A DNA stretch of 64,000 nucleotides from Porodaedalea pini (Eukaryota; Basidiomycota; Agaricomycetes; Hymenochaetales; Hymenochaetaceae): NCBI GenBank assembly GCA_002794775.1, contig NBAY01000003.1, forward strand, positions 930,001 through 994,000, written 5' to 3'. A program made the position numbers and the translations under genes. Under the pieces are notes generated by a model, which was not told the origin of the DNA, searched no databases, and saw only the letters and a list, made by a program, of their open reading frames with translations. Positions 22,711 through 34,706 of this stretch are shown one piece after another. Position 1 is the stretch's first letter. Each line of letters starts with the position of its first letter.

Positions 22711-25290
22711 TCATCCGAGTCCCGAGTCCGAGTCGGCCTGCTCGTCGAACTGCTCGATCATCTTCGCACCAACGAGCCAGCACTTGTGCATGTTCTCCTT
22801 CGCCGCGCCCGACCCTGAGCCCGCTGCGTCGCCGCGCGCTTCGGGCAGCGCGTGCCATGCGCGGATGTCGTCCTCCTCGACGATGTCGTGCTGGTACAGC
22901 GCTGCGAGGATCTGTCCGAAGAGACTCAGATGGGGGATCGCGCACAGTGTTCCTGATAGTAAACCATGAGTTTGAATAAATGCCATAGTGAATGTATATG
23001 TATCAAGAGAAACGAGACGAACCTGTAACACAGAAACGGTCTCCACCGCATCTACACCACCGATGGTGTTAATAAGCTGTCCCCACCGGTCGATGACGCG
23101 CGCGATCTCCGCGCGCTGCTGCGCCGCCGAGTCGGGCACGAGCGGGATAAGCTCGACGACGCCGGCGATAACCGCTTCGCGCACGCGGCGCAGCGGCACG
23201 TTGCTCGCCATACGCAGCGTCTTGAGCTCGACCGCTGCATTCTCGACTGAATGGTCCTCCGCAAACGCGCGCGCGAGTGACGCACCCACCTCCGCCTGGA
23301 ACTCGCGCGCCGCCTGTGCGTCTGCGAGCTCCGCGACGGCGGACGTTGTTCCGAGGGCCGCGCCGAGGGATGTCGCTGAAGAGGAGAGGGAGAGCCCAAG
23401 TGCACTGGAGCCGATCGCCATTCCGTCGTCTGTGTCGGAGTCGGCTTCTGAGTCCGAGGATGAGGTGATCGAGCCTTCGTCGGAGAGCTCGAGGTCGGAT
23501 GCGCTGTCGCCCAACCGGAGTAGGCGTTGGTTCACCCGCTCGTCCGCCTCCTCTTCATCCTCGTCCGACTCTGCAGTTTCATCGGGCCATATCATGCCAT
23601 TTGACTCCGTCCCGAGACAAGCTCGGAGCTCGTCCGTTTGCGCTGGACGTTTAATAATGAGAACAGTTCGACAAAACTCCAACACTAGCAAAACCTACCG
23701 GCCTCAACTTCCTCGAGCTCTGAGTCATTCTCTTTATCGTCTTCCCCCGCAGAACTGCTCTTGGTCGAAACGCGCGTTAGCCTCTTCAGCCTCGCCTTAG
23801 GGCCAATTACAACACCGTCTGCAACCAAGCACCCGCGCTCTATCCGCGAGCCTCTCAGAACAGTGACGCCCCTGCCAAGGACACTGCCCTCGACGACGGC
23901 TCCCTGCTCGACCCGCACACCATCCCATAACACACTGTCTGAAACACTCGCGGCCTGGCCGAGAATACAGTTCGCGCCGAGAACGGAGCGCGCTACGCGC
24001 GCGTCCGAGGCAATCGACGTACCTGGGCCGAGCAACGTCAGTGGACCGATGTGCGACGTGCGAGCAAGCTGCGGCGGAGACGTGACTGATAGGTATTTGT
24101 TCCCTCGCGTGTGCTCGTAAGAGGTCGAGGCCGAACCAGGATAATTGTCGTCTGGGACGAGGGGGAAGGTCCAGCGTGCAAGGATGTCTTTGCTGGATGC
24201 GGGGTTGTGTCAATCATCGCTGAAGATAAGAGGGGCGATTTACCTGACAGAAGCGTAGCTTTTGGTGTCTTTGACGCGAGCCGCATAGCCGTCGGAAATG
24301 ACATGGCAGTAAATATTTTTCATGAGTAGGTCGGAGGTTAGTACGCCATGCACGAAGTCGCTCCGGATGTCCTGGTAGTCAAAGTTGTCTTGGAATAACG
24401 AAGGAACCTGGAGATTTATTTAATGACTCAGGTATATACTGCGGGACGAATTAGCTTTACCTCGAGCGAACAAACATCGATGCCGCAGTCTATGAGATCG
24501 TTGTGAATCTCGAGCTCAGGGTGCTCATTGAAAATCTCGCGTGGTATGTGCGCATGCGTTTGAGGAGGGAAGCCTTTTACAGCTTCATAATGCAAACACT
24601 CCTGGGTATTCGAATCCAGTACGAAAACGGATGTTTCTCCCCTCGGTCTTCGTTCCGCATAAATTTAACTCGACAACCTACAATACGCACATAGCATAGT
24701 AAGACTGCGCACCTAGTTCGATGTACCGCGCCCGCCTCCTTGACGACCATGGTCATGATCGCGTCCCTGTTCGCGCGGCGGCGCTCCTTGTGCAGGCGGA
24801 CGACGTCGTCAATGCACACGTTGCTGACGAGGTCGCCATGGACGAGCACGAAGTCCGAGGAGATGATTCCGTGCGTGTAGATGTCGCGCATCGCGTCGCC
24901 GGCGGAGAAGGACTCCTTTGCAGTGACGATGGGCGTGATTACGATGCCTGAACTCGGGCGGCTCCATTTCGAGTCGCTGTATGCGCCGCGCGCCTCGTTT
25001 AATGAACGCCGCACAGAATGAAATAAGGGAACGTACCGAATGGCAGCCTTGATCTGCTCGGCATGTGAGCGGCAGATGACGAATATCTCGCGCACGCCGG
25101 CGAGGGCAAGGCTCTCGAACGTCCAGTCGAGGAGCGGCGCGTTGCACACCGGGAGGAGACACCGCGGCGTGCGGGAGGTGAGCGGTTTGAAGCGATTGTT
25201 GAAACTGTCCGCAAGGATGACGGCCTGCAGCACGTCCTCCTCCTCACTCTCTCCGATCGCCTTCTCCTTCCCATGATTTTTTGGTGCCAT
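22711..25290 (-). CDS. GCD6: Translation initiation factor eIF2B subunit epsilon (catalytic GEF)
   Basis: The protein recycles eIF2-GDP to eIF2-GTP. The N-terminal nucleotidyltransferase-like domain reads LQAVILADSFNNRFKPLT, CLLPVCNAPLLDWTFESL and DFVLVHGDLVSN. Middle exons give left-handed beta-helix hexapeptides (for example SVLGANCILGQ, GAVVEGSVLGRGV). The C-terminal W2/HEAT-like domain carries acidic and aromatic boxes (FGQILAALYQHDIVEEDDI, then KCWLVGAKMIEQF). It starts at 25290 (MAPKNHGKEK). As sequenced, the frame stops at 22711, just after QADSDSGLG. Removing one G from a GGG would continue the SD repeat into about 20 more Asp/Glu-rich residues ending at 22650, so the 3' end is probably shifted (see findings). 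About five introns are present. Confidence 0.93.
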
Positions 25291-25506
25291 TTAATTGGGT
25301 TTTGGCTTGAGAGCACTTTCAAGTTTGAATTGGTGTGGCGGACTATGAGTCACTTTCGAAAGATTGACTTCGTGGTAGTGATCGGCGGTCACGTGCACGA
25401 GCAACTTTGCCGGTGGTCGAGTCGCGCCTTTACTGGACCGCGTACAGCCCTCGAGTCTGTTAGTCGCGTCCTCCTAAGAGAGCAAGCACCCGCGTTGCCT
25501 TTGGAG

Positions 25507-26365
25507 ATGTCGTATTACTTCAACCTTTTCGACTCAAATGATCCATCGCGCATGCAGTCTCCGCGGGCCGAGACGCCTGAGCCGTTTGTCAGGCAGGGCA
25601 GGAGGAACGCGCAGGTCAGCGTACAGCTCCTCGACGCTGAGGGTGCCATCAGCGAGAAGGTACGTTTGTTTTTTAAATTTTAAATCTGGTTCTACATCGT
25701 CGCCCTCCAATCCCTAACATTCCATACTGCTAACAGCTTGAGCGCTGTCTGATGCACATCTTTGCGAAATATTGCACGCCTACGGCCACCCCTACCTCCA
25801 ATTCGAAAGGAACGGACGCACAGCTCCTCGTGCCACCAGAAAACGCGTATTTTACGCCCGCAGCACTTGACCAATGGGCGATTGACACGAACGGCTCGCC
25901 TCTCCCCGACGAGGCGAAAGAGGAGCTTGAATTGCTCGATGGGACTGAAGAGGGGTACCTCACGTATGTTTCTCTCCCGTATGCGAATTGAAATCTAGGC
26001 CCTGATGTCTAGAATGGCAGGTTTCAAGGATTCTTGCAAATATACCAACTGCAGACAGAAAGTGACGAGGAAGAGACGTGGAGGGATCTCGTAAGTCGTT
26101 TTTCTCCTTGTTATGCCTTGTCCTTTCTTGCCATTGATTTTCTTCTCTGCGTTTTACAATCATAGTTCAGCCATGGTTTCGATCGCAACTTGAAACTCGT
26201 AACAACGCGAAGAGAAGACATGGAAGTTGAACTTTCGTACGTCTATTCGTTTCTAAGGCATGCTTGTACTTTATCTCACGTTTTCCGCTTCATAATATTT
26301 TCCCCCGAAGTTCGGATGAAAGACCCAGCAGACAGACCACTCCAACTCGGACATCTGTACCGTGA
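25507..26365 (+). CDS. Hypothetical protein with EF-hand-like segment
   Basis: Exons 25507-25659, 25737-25963, 26021-26090, 26166-26236 and 26311-26365 sum to 576 nt (191 aa). After a polar N-terminus, a helical section (LERCLMHIFAKYC, TPAALDQWAIDTNGSPLPDE) leads to YLTFQGFLQIYQ and ETWRDLFSHGFDRNL. The pattern LTxxGFLxxY...ETTWxxLxxxGYD is reminiscent of the ligand-mimic half of EF-hands in Miro GTPases, but there is no GTPase domain. I do not recognise a named family and assign no function. The last exon, ending in a Thr/Arg/Pro tail, is the least certain. The gene is divergent from eIF2B epsilon over 216 bp. Confidence 0.7.
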
Positions 26366-26855
26366 CGATGTTCACGTCGATGATTGCTTTCTTGTCTTTG
26401 ACGAACGACGAATTGGTATCTTCGTGCACAATGCTAAGAAACCGCAGTTATTTGCACCTCGGCGAAAACACTGTTGCAATTGCGACGAGCCGTGTTCTCC
26501 GCCCGCCTATCCCTCCTTTCCTCATTGTTTTGCACCGGCTTACGCATCCTAACACACCACGCGCGCAACAACCCACTTACATTATTGTTGGATCGGCCTG
26601 TTCATTTCCCCTTCATTTTTCCTGTCCTTTCCCTATCCATCATGACTATCGATGCCTTTTATGACAGACAACAAAGTACACAGTACGTGGAATCCCGTAC
26701 TTGTAGACCTAGTATCTAGCATTAGATCGATGTACTTACGTGCTCCTGCCTGTCTCTCCCTCTACATCCTCTGCCCAACAGGCAAAATTATTGTATCAGA
26801 AGGAATTAATTGATCCAATCTCGCCTACACATGGTGCACTAGAGGCTAAATAGAT
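26366..26855. other. Convergent 3' spacer
   Basis: This 490-bp spacer lies between the EF-hand-like gene and the methyltransferase gene. Plus-strand frames continuing from the former (26190-26552, 26362-26664) are pyrimidine-rich and do not look coding. Probable 3' UTRs. Confidence 0.5.
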
Positions 26856-27968
26856 CTAACAGACATCGGACTCAGTGTCAAGCAAGTGCATTCGCCAAAC
26901 ATCAACACCTTCCCAGTCCTCCCGTTTCCACTTGCCAAGTCCGGTATGCGACATCGCGCGTCGGACCCGCGGTGCAGGAACACGCTGCGCGTTTAGTCCC
27001 CATAGATCGCGTGCTTGCGAGAAAAAGGAGGCGATCTGAGCGGGGTCGCGCGCTTCAAGGGCAAGATAAACAGGAGGGTGTGATTTCTTTTGTTTTGAGC
27101 TTGAATTTGCCTTAGAGTCTGACGTAGGGGTGGAGAGTAAAGGAGAGGAGAGGAGGATGAGGTGCTTCAATGTGCGGAGGAGGGGCGCGGTGAGCTCGGG
27201 GGAATAGACAGTGTCAGAAGTAAGGATTAGGTCGAACGGCGGGCGGAGTAGCTCTTCCTCCCCTCCAAATTCCTTCTTTCTTTCATCATCTAGAGAAGGT
27301 CTTGCAATGCTCAGCGGATCGTTCCACACCCAAACTTCCGGAGGGACAGTCCAATCAAGCGCGCGAACCTGCACAATTCCAGGAAAACGCGTATATTGAG
27401 TGTTGCGCAGGGCGTTGGGTCGGAGGACGGAGTGCACGACGGCAGGTGTGTCGGTTGCGAGGACGGACCAGCCTTGGGCAGCAAGGACCAAACTGGTTTT
27501 TCTTAGCCTCGTCTGAATAAGCAAAGCAAGAGAACGTACGCAGTAAGACCGACGCCGCTGCCGAGCTCGATGGCGCGCGGTTTGCGCGTCCGACGCGTCG
27601 AACTTAGAATAGAAGATGATACTGCTGTCAGGGCACGGTCGGCCTGAACGTGTTCGTCACCGAATGCAGGCGTGGGTGACGTAGCGCCAGCGATAAGTAG
27701 CGAAAGAGAGCAAAAGTCAGACGACGCGCGCAGACGACAACAAGTCGCCAACCGAATGCATGCACGGGGATCTTGGTGTGTCTGTGAGGAAGGCAGAGAG
27801 TATTTGTGCACCGAGCCAGAGGGCGGTGCCATTATTTGCGCCATCGTCGGACTGGGCGAGCTCGAAGACGATATTGTCGCGAAAGGGATAAACGAGCAAA
27901 GGGAGGTGCTTTGTCTCGTGAGCCGGCAGCGCTTTGGCATTGGCCTTATCGTTCGCCGCCATCGGCAT
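26856..27968 (-). CDS. Family-16 methyltransferase (protein-lysine MTase-like)
   Basis: This is a class I SAM-dependent methyltransferase of the Methyltransf_16 group (METTL21/Efm/Nnt1 relatives), many of which methylate lysines of elongation factors or chaperones. Motif I reads AIELGSGVGLTA at the end of one exon; the next begins LVLAAQGWSVLATDTPAVV with the acidic loop Asp. Post-motif blocks are VRALDWT, FDLILTSDTVYSPEL (DxxY-like region) and VYLALEARDP. The first exon encodes HLPLLVYPFRDNIVFELAQS. The start at 27968 (MPMAANDK) is a choice: the frame is open further upstream, and an ATG at 27962 is also possible. There are at least two introns, with exon 1-2 borders unresolved. The substrate cannot be predicted. 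Confidence 0.8.
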
Positions 27969-28220
27969 AATCGTCGGTGTCGCCGGTGACAGTGTTGTCG
28001 AGTGCGTTTTGACGACGAGCAGTTGGCGAGGGAAGATCAGCACCCAGTTTGTACTCGGTACGAATGCGGATATTGAGTTAAAAGGTTCAAATAAGCGTCT
28101 TTCCAGCACGTTGCCTACGCCTTCTCTCCTCCGTCCCTCCTCCTCCTCCTCCTCCTCGCCACCATCGTCCGCTAGCTCCTTGTCGTCATCTTTGACGCTG
28201 TCGACACTGTCGCCGTCACG

Positions 28221-31200
28221 ATGAAGGCGCTGTTCCATCGGTTCAAAAAGGAGAAGGAGAAGGAGAAATTCTTATCCCCCTCCGCTTCTGACCCCAACAT
28301 CCCGTCGACTAGAGACAGAGAGAAACTTGACCTACCGCCGCTCCGCGTATGGCCACCTCCTTCGCAGACACCGCTGGACCCATCGCCAAACTCGTTCAAC
28401 TCAACTAAGCCTCTTCCGCCAATCGACCGCTCACCCATTTCTGTTTCGCACACGAACTCGCAGGCGAGCTCAGAGTCCCGTTCGTCCACCCGTACCCCCG
28501 TTCCCGCACCCTCTCCTGCAAGGCCACCTTCGCGTTCACCGTCGTCCGATGGCCGCGGAGCCACTGCCACTGTCACCCGCACCGAGCTGCCACGCCACGA
28601 TTCCATCGACGGCGCTTCTACTGCAGCTTCGCATAAGGCCCGCAAGGCGACGGATAGTAGCTCCCCTCCAGATAGTGCTGCGCACAAGAAAGTCGCATTT
28701 ATTTCACCGCCTCCGACACCTGCGCCACTTGAACGTGCACTCAGCAACCAGTCCGAGTCTGGCCGTGCAAATGGCGCAGATCCCTCAGTAAATGACAACG
28801 GGCACGCCAAGGCCAACGGCGGCGGCAATACCAGCAATAACGGCGATGCAACACCAAAGACTCCTCCTGCTCCACTTAAAACGACTGTGTCGCGCTTCCA
28901 GGCTGTGCATGGTTCGGAGACGCGTGGAACGGGCAACGCGTCAACATCCAAGGTGAACGTTTCAAAGGGTGCCAACGGAAATAAGGCAACGGTCACTGCG
29001 ACACGCACTGCGATATCACCTACCTCGCAGAAGAACTTTGGAGACAACATGAGCGTGAATGCATCCATGCGCTCTAACACGCCTTATTCACAGGCGAGTC
29101 AGTCTTCGAGTCGCATACTTGCGACTGCATCCTGGAGTGAAGCTGCGGAGGAGGATCTCGTGTCAAACCTTGGTCCCCGAGAACGCACGCGGCAGGAGGT
29201 TCTTTGGGAGATCGTAGCCAGTGAAGAGCGGTGAGTGGCCAGTCTGATCAAAGTGCTTTTTTTATTTATTACTTATGTGCGAGTAGATATGTAAATGAAT
29301 TAACGAAGCTCAAGGAGACGTTCATTGAACCTCTCCTGCATCCGTATGCAGCACCACCCATCTGTTCACCTACACCATTGGAGAATGACGACTATTTTGC
29401 TCGCGTCGAGTCCCCGCGAGAGTCCATCGATCACCTTCCCATCGCTGCGCGTTTCCTTTCCCCTACCCCGGGCCTGCGCCCGGAAACACCTGTAGCAGCC
29501 AAGGATGGCACACACAATGTTGACGGTGACTCCCCCGACTCCGATGATGAAGAGGCGCAAGACCAAATTGGCAGGGGCTATGCACGGGGAAGCTCGAGCC
29601 GCATGCGTCAACGAAACGGCAATGGAGGCTCGGCAATTGCAGCCGCAGTTGCGAAGCTCAATCACCCACGTTCACCCTATAACACTACTGCGCAGCGTAT
29701 GAAGCAGGGTAAGGCTGCACTTCCTTTTCCAACTCGCTCGCATCAGTCATTGCCCCCGCCCCCGCGCGTAGATCCGCAGGGTTCATCCGCGTCGCTTGGC
29801 CACCAATCTGTGTACGGCACCGTACCCGAACGCGAGGTATCTTACGCGGCGACGCAGCAGACGGACAAGTCCTCCGCGTCTCGCGTGCTGAAGAAGCTGA
29901 GGCGCACAACGCCCCAGCCGGAGTCACTCATTGGCGACTCCGTTCCTCCGAATCAGCTCCCTGAAGACTTACGAAAGTGCTTGGAAGTCATTGAGACTGG
30001 CATTTTCAATGGCCACATTGCGCTGAGCGAGGGCCTAAGAAAGCGATATGAGGAGCAATACCCCCTTGTTCGAAGCTTGGCAGATGTTTTCGTCTCTAGC
30101 GTGAGTTTCTCCCACTTAAGCCTGTTTATTTGGTCTGTCTAAAAGGAATGCAGTCACACATCTTGCGCGAGTATGCAACATATGTGCTTCATCTCGAGCG
30201 AGCTCTTGAGCAGGTCGACAATGCTTTATCCACAGCAAGTGACAAGAAAAAACCAAAAAATCAAGATGGGGCTATGTGGGTAAAGGTCTGCAAGACTCTT
30301 CAGCGACTCGAACAAGACTCGGTCGAAAAGGGTGAGACTGGGCTCGCTATCTCGCTCTCGAAGCCATTTCAGCGGCTGCTCAAATATCCGCTGCTCTTCC
30401 AAAACTTACTCTATCATACGGACCCGAGCACCTTCGAGTATGAGAGCACGCTGTTGATGGTCGCGGAGGTAGAGAATATTGTGCGCAGCATAGAGGACGA
30501 GAAGATTCAGAAGGAGGAGCGGGACCGCACCCGTGATGCGTTCGCGCGAATCGAAGGGCTCGAGAAGGTTAGGCAACTTGCGCTGCCGAAGCCCTCGCGC
30601 CTGCTCGTTGAGGAACGTGTTCTCGTCACGCCTTCGCAGACCCAGTCGCAGCCCATGCGCCCGCCGCCGCCTTCTGCTGCTAATAACGCCGCAGCGAAGA
30701 ACGTCAAGGGCAAGTCGTCATTCCGCAGGCTGAGCGATGTGCTCCAGCAGAGCAGCCACAACGCCGTTGGTGGGAAGAAGGACTTGTGGTTGGTTGTGTT
30801 CAATGATGTTGCGCTGCGATGCCAGCGGACGGGGATCACCTCACTGCCTCTCGCTTCGTCAACGAACTCGAGGACGAACTCGTTGCCGGACCTGCAGGCA
30901 AAAGCGAAGTATGCAACGACGGGTCGTAGAGGCGCGCATACCAAGCCACGAAATTTATATAAATTCATCAAGGTAAGCTACAGAGATAGGGTAGGTTGGA
31001 TGCCTCGAACTGACTCTTCTGGCGCCGTATAGATTGAAAATTGGGCCATCGCTGGTGTTCCAGATCCGAAACAGGGCGTTATTGCAATGGACGAGTTCGT
31101 ACTATCCCCTACATCAGTAGTGCATTATTTGACGTTTCCCTCAGTGTCGTACGCTCGCGGGCCACCGTCCACTCTGCCACTCCGACAGGGAGGTCCTCGC

Positions 31201-31793
31201 TTATGCCTCCTGATGAAGAAGAGGACGAAGGCGCTGACTCTTCTGACTCCGATCGTAAGAGCAAGATGAGCTTCTCGTACTGGGGTGCCGACAAAGTCAC
31301 CATTCATAAGCCCGCACCTAAAGCCCGAACGCCTGCAACCACGAATCGCAAGGGCTCGCTCACGCCACTGGGCTACGGGCGTGAATCGTCAGCAAACGCG
31401 AAGTTTGGTTCGCGGCTCGTCACAAGCCCAGAGCCGCACCAGCACCACCGTGATTATCACCCCCCACACGTGCGTCCAGCAAGTCGGCGTACTCAGGCCA
31501 CACCAACCTCGCGGCGACCTGCACACTCTGAGGACGGGCATGCGTCAGCGAAGTCGGCTGTGACAAGCGCAGCTGCGGCGCGGCCCGCGTGGGACGGCAG
31601 CACGCGCTCCGCGGGAACGACAACGCCGACATCGACTCGCACGCGCGCGCGCAATTTATCACAGACGAGCGGAGCGCGGATGCCTGCAGCAGCTGCAAAC
31701 AAGCTCCTTGCATCTCCCGCACCGTCCGAAGATTCTGGAGTCGGTCTATACCGCCAGCTCATGGCCCAAGATTCACAGCTGAATGTTGTCTAG
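28221..31793 (+). CDS. Rho guanine nucleotide exchange factor (DH-PH type)
   Basis: Exons 28221-29230, 29287-30100, 30154-30972, 31033-31094 and 31145-31793 sum to 3,354 nt (1,117 aa). The first 310 residues are Ser/Pro/Asn-rich. The DH domain starts with RQEVLWEIVASEERYVNEL, is interrupted by a disordered insert of roughly 180 residues, and resumes with SHILREYATYVLHLERAL and the signature KPFQRLLKYPLLFQNLL. A PH-like region follows (LWLVVFNDVALRC, NLYKFIKIENWAIAG). The C-terminus is disordered (SFSYWGADKV then Ser/Thr/Pro-rich). DH domains activate Rho/Cdc42 GTPases in polarity. The exon 4 donor GTTCGT was chosen because it keeps frame. Neighbour: divergent methyltransferase gene. Confidence 0.9.
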
Positions 31794-32475
31794 GTTCAGG
31801 TTTAGCCCAATTTTACACTCGCATTAATCGCATACGCCACTTTCCCCTCTCCGTGTCTTTTGCTCTCTTCTCGGCCTCTCGATCTTGGTCTTGATGTCTT
31901 TACCATCATTTCCCATGTTCTATCTTCATGCTCTGTTCTTTTCAATTTTCACCCTCTGACTACCCCTGAAGCCCTCTTCACTAATTCATCTCAAATCGAT
32001 ATCCGACCACTCTCCCAATACCAGCACGTTCTTTTGTTTACGATCCGCCGTACGACACTCCTTTTGATGCTTACGTCCTCTGTATCATTTCCAAAGTTTT
32101 ATCATTTTCCTTTCGAGTCCTCAACATTCTTTAAGCTATACTCCTTCGCTTTCTTTTTCCGTCCTTCTAAACTATAACTTGCTCTCTATATCAACATACA
32201 AACACTCCTTTACCTTTGGATGCCTCTTTTGTCTGGGTCTTGCAAACCTGAATGTGTTCACGCGCGACACCCTTTTATATCCTCTATTCACCGACCTAAG
32301 CCAGCGCGTATTCCACTCAGTACACCGGGATAGACTTTTTAGCTTAATGTGTATTACAAACCCCGTTGTTTTTCTTTCTTCCTCTCTATATTGTGCCACG
32401 TCGGCCTATAAAAATCATATATACATCCCTGTTCTTGACGATACCCAAGTGTGCCAGTGCGAATCAGTGGCAAAT
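31794..32475. other. Convergent spacer RhoGEF / ASN2
   Basis: This 682-bp, strongly pyrimidine-rich stretch (plus strand) lies between converging genes. Frames at 31860-32177 and 32179-32613 lack protein-like composition. Probable 3' UTRs. Confidence 0.55.
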
Positions 32476-34706
32476 CTAATCGGAGTCGGCGGTGTAAGCT
32501 GCGTTGTGGATGCTGACAGAACGGCCACTAGGGTCGGCCGAGCAGCCCCAGTCGCCGCGAGGAACCCACCGTACGGCTGTCTTCTCAGCCGCTTCAGTCG
32601 GGAACTGACCTAAACGCGAAGTAAGAATAAGTACACGAGGAAAGCACGTAAGAGACAATCGAGATGTAAGCCACACGCACTTTCGAAGATCTCGCGGATG
32701 AAGTAGCCTTCCTTCGTATCAGGCGTGTCGACGGGCCAACGCTCGGCGCGTTTGCCGAAGTCAGCATCAGAGATGGTTGCCTCGGCGTGAGCCTTCATAC
32801 TATGTGAGAACACAAGAGGGGAGAATAAGGGTATAGAAAGGGGAGAAGGATAGAGAACTTACCCGTCTATCCAGGAGTAGCCAACGCCGTCCGAGAATTG
32901 CTCTTTCTGTCTCCAGAGAATAGATCGTGGCAGATAGGGCTACGATTGTTGTAAGTTTCTGCATACAAGAGAAAGAAATCCAACTGACCTTGCCATCGGG
33001 AGCACAGTCGAATGCTTTGCGGAGAATATACTACAAATAATGTCAGAAAAACAAACATGAAGTTCGACGTAAAGCCCTGCATACTTTCTCCATCTTCGGT
33101 TGGCCGTCCTCATCGACCTCCTGCTGACTGCCCTTACTGAACATCTTAGCAGCAGGGTCAATGTTCATCGCAACGTCCAAAAATGCCTTATCGAGGAAGG
33201 GGACGCGGGCTTCGAGCCCCCAAGCCATTGTCGACCTAGAGCAATTTCGATTAGCATAGTTTGCATTGCAAATACAGAGAAAAGTACTTGTTGGCCCGTA
33301 GACAATCCGAGGTGTGGAGGTTCTTGACGCGCTTCACGCACTCTTGGTGGAAAGACTCCTTATCCGGTGCTGCGTGGAAGTATAGGTAGCCACCAAATAT
33401 CTCGTCGCTGCCTTCGCCGCTGAGAACCATCTTCACGCCCATCGCCTTGATCTTGCGACTGAGAAGATACATTGGCGTGCTCGCGCGCACAGTCGTTACG
33501 TCGTACGTTTCAAGGTGGTAGATCACGTCCGGGATGGCGTCGAGACCCTCCTGCACGGTGAAGACGTACTCATGGTGGAATGTGCCGAGATAGTGCGCAG
33601 TCTTGCGCGCCGCGAGAAGGTCAGGGGAGTTCTCGAGTCCGATGGAGAACGAGTGTAGTTGTGGCCACGAAGCAAGTGTTACTAAAGAAATTCAATAAGT
33701 CTTCGGTAAGATGTTTCGGGTGCAGCGCCGTACCTTCCTCATCGATTTCGCCCTTCGGCGTCGGTGGACCACTCCGAGTTTCCGCAAGTTTGCGTTTCCG
33801 AAATTCGTACTGAGCTTGTGCAACCTTCTCCGTTTCACGCGCAGCGATCGATGCAATCAAGCTGCTGTCCAGCCCGCCACTGAGGAGAACACCGTATGGC
33901 ACCTCGCTCATCAGCCGTTTGCGCACGGCGGCTTCGAGGGACTCGCGAAGAAGCTTGAGATCGACAGGCGAAGTCGGGACAGGTCCAATGTCAGTATCCC
34001 ACCAAGATGGGTTGTAATACCGTTCAGTTTTCCCAGTCTTACTGTCGAAGACGTGCCCGGGCGGGAAAGAGATGATATCGTCGCAATCATCGACGAGAGC
34101 CTTCAGCTCAGAGGCAAAATAGGTGACACCAGGCTTTTTAGAGCTCCAACCTTGGTACAGAGTCGTAATACCAATGGGATCACGAGCCGCAATAATGCGC
34201 GAAGGGGTGACGGAGTCATCGAGTAGCACAAAGGAGAACATGCCGTCCAGCATATTGCAGAGCGCCTTGTCATGTTTCTTGTACTATAAAAGCCATCAGC
34301 GTCGAGAAATGTGCATATATGCGCTGAAAACAATAACTTACAAGGTCCAGAATGACCTCACAATCCGAGTGTGTCTTGAACTTGACCTCTGGGCCAACAA
34401 TCTTCCTCAGTGCAATGTGGTTGTAAATTTCACCATTGATAGTGAGGATTTGCTTGCCGTCTTCACTAAGAAGGGGCTGCGCACCAGTATCTAGAGCACT
34501 TCTTAGAATGAGACTTGCGGTTTACAATTATGGTACTCACCGACACCGACGATTGCTAGACGCTCGTGCGCAAGAATGGCTTCCTTGCCGACATAGCAGC
34601 CCGACCAATCTGGTCCTCTATGCCGTAGCTTCCTCGAGAGAGCAAGAACTCTTGCTCTTGACGAAGCCGGGTTTTCTAAGCCGTAAACAGCGCAAATACC
34701 ACACAT
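32476..34706 (-). CDS. Asparagine synthetase (glutamine-hydrolysing)
   Basis: Class II glutamine amidotransferase plus ATP-dependent synthetase making asparagine from aspartate. The start at 34706 puts the nucleophilic Cys directly after Met (MCGICAVYG), which the mechanism requires; the in-frame ATG further upstream is therefore not the start. Other blocks are [15 protein letters not shown], the synthetase P-loop [64 protein letters not shown] and [23 protein letters not shown]. The C-terminus ends [19 protein letters not shown], typical of eukaryotic AsnB. About ten introns are present. A perfect Gcn4-type site lies just upstream. Yeast ASN1 and ASN2 are equally similar, so no symbol is given. 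Confidence 0.95.

Noticed and set aside
22988..23800. 270-codon plus-strand ORF rich in Ser/Ala/Arg
   Set aside because: Antisense of the eIF2B epsilon C-terminal exons; high G+C leaves the opposite strand open. No domain is visible.
28172..29080. 302-codon minus-strand ORF
   Set aside because: Antisense of the disordered N-terminal exon of the RhoGEF. The sense frame splices into a DH domain; this one has no support.
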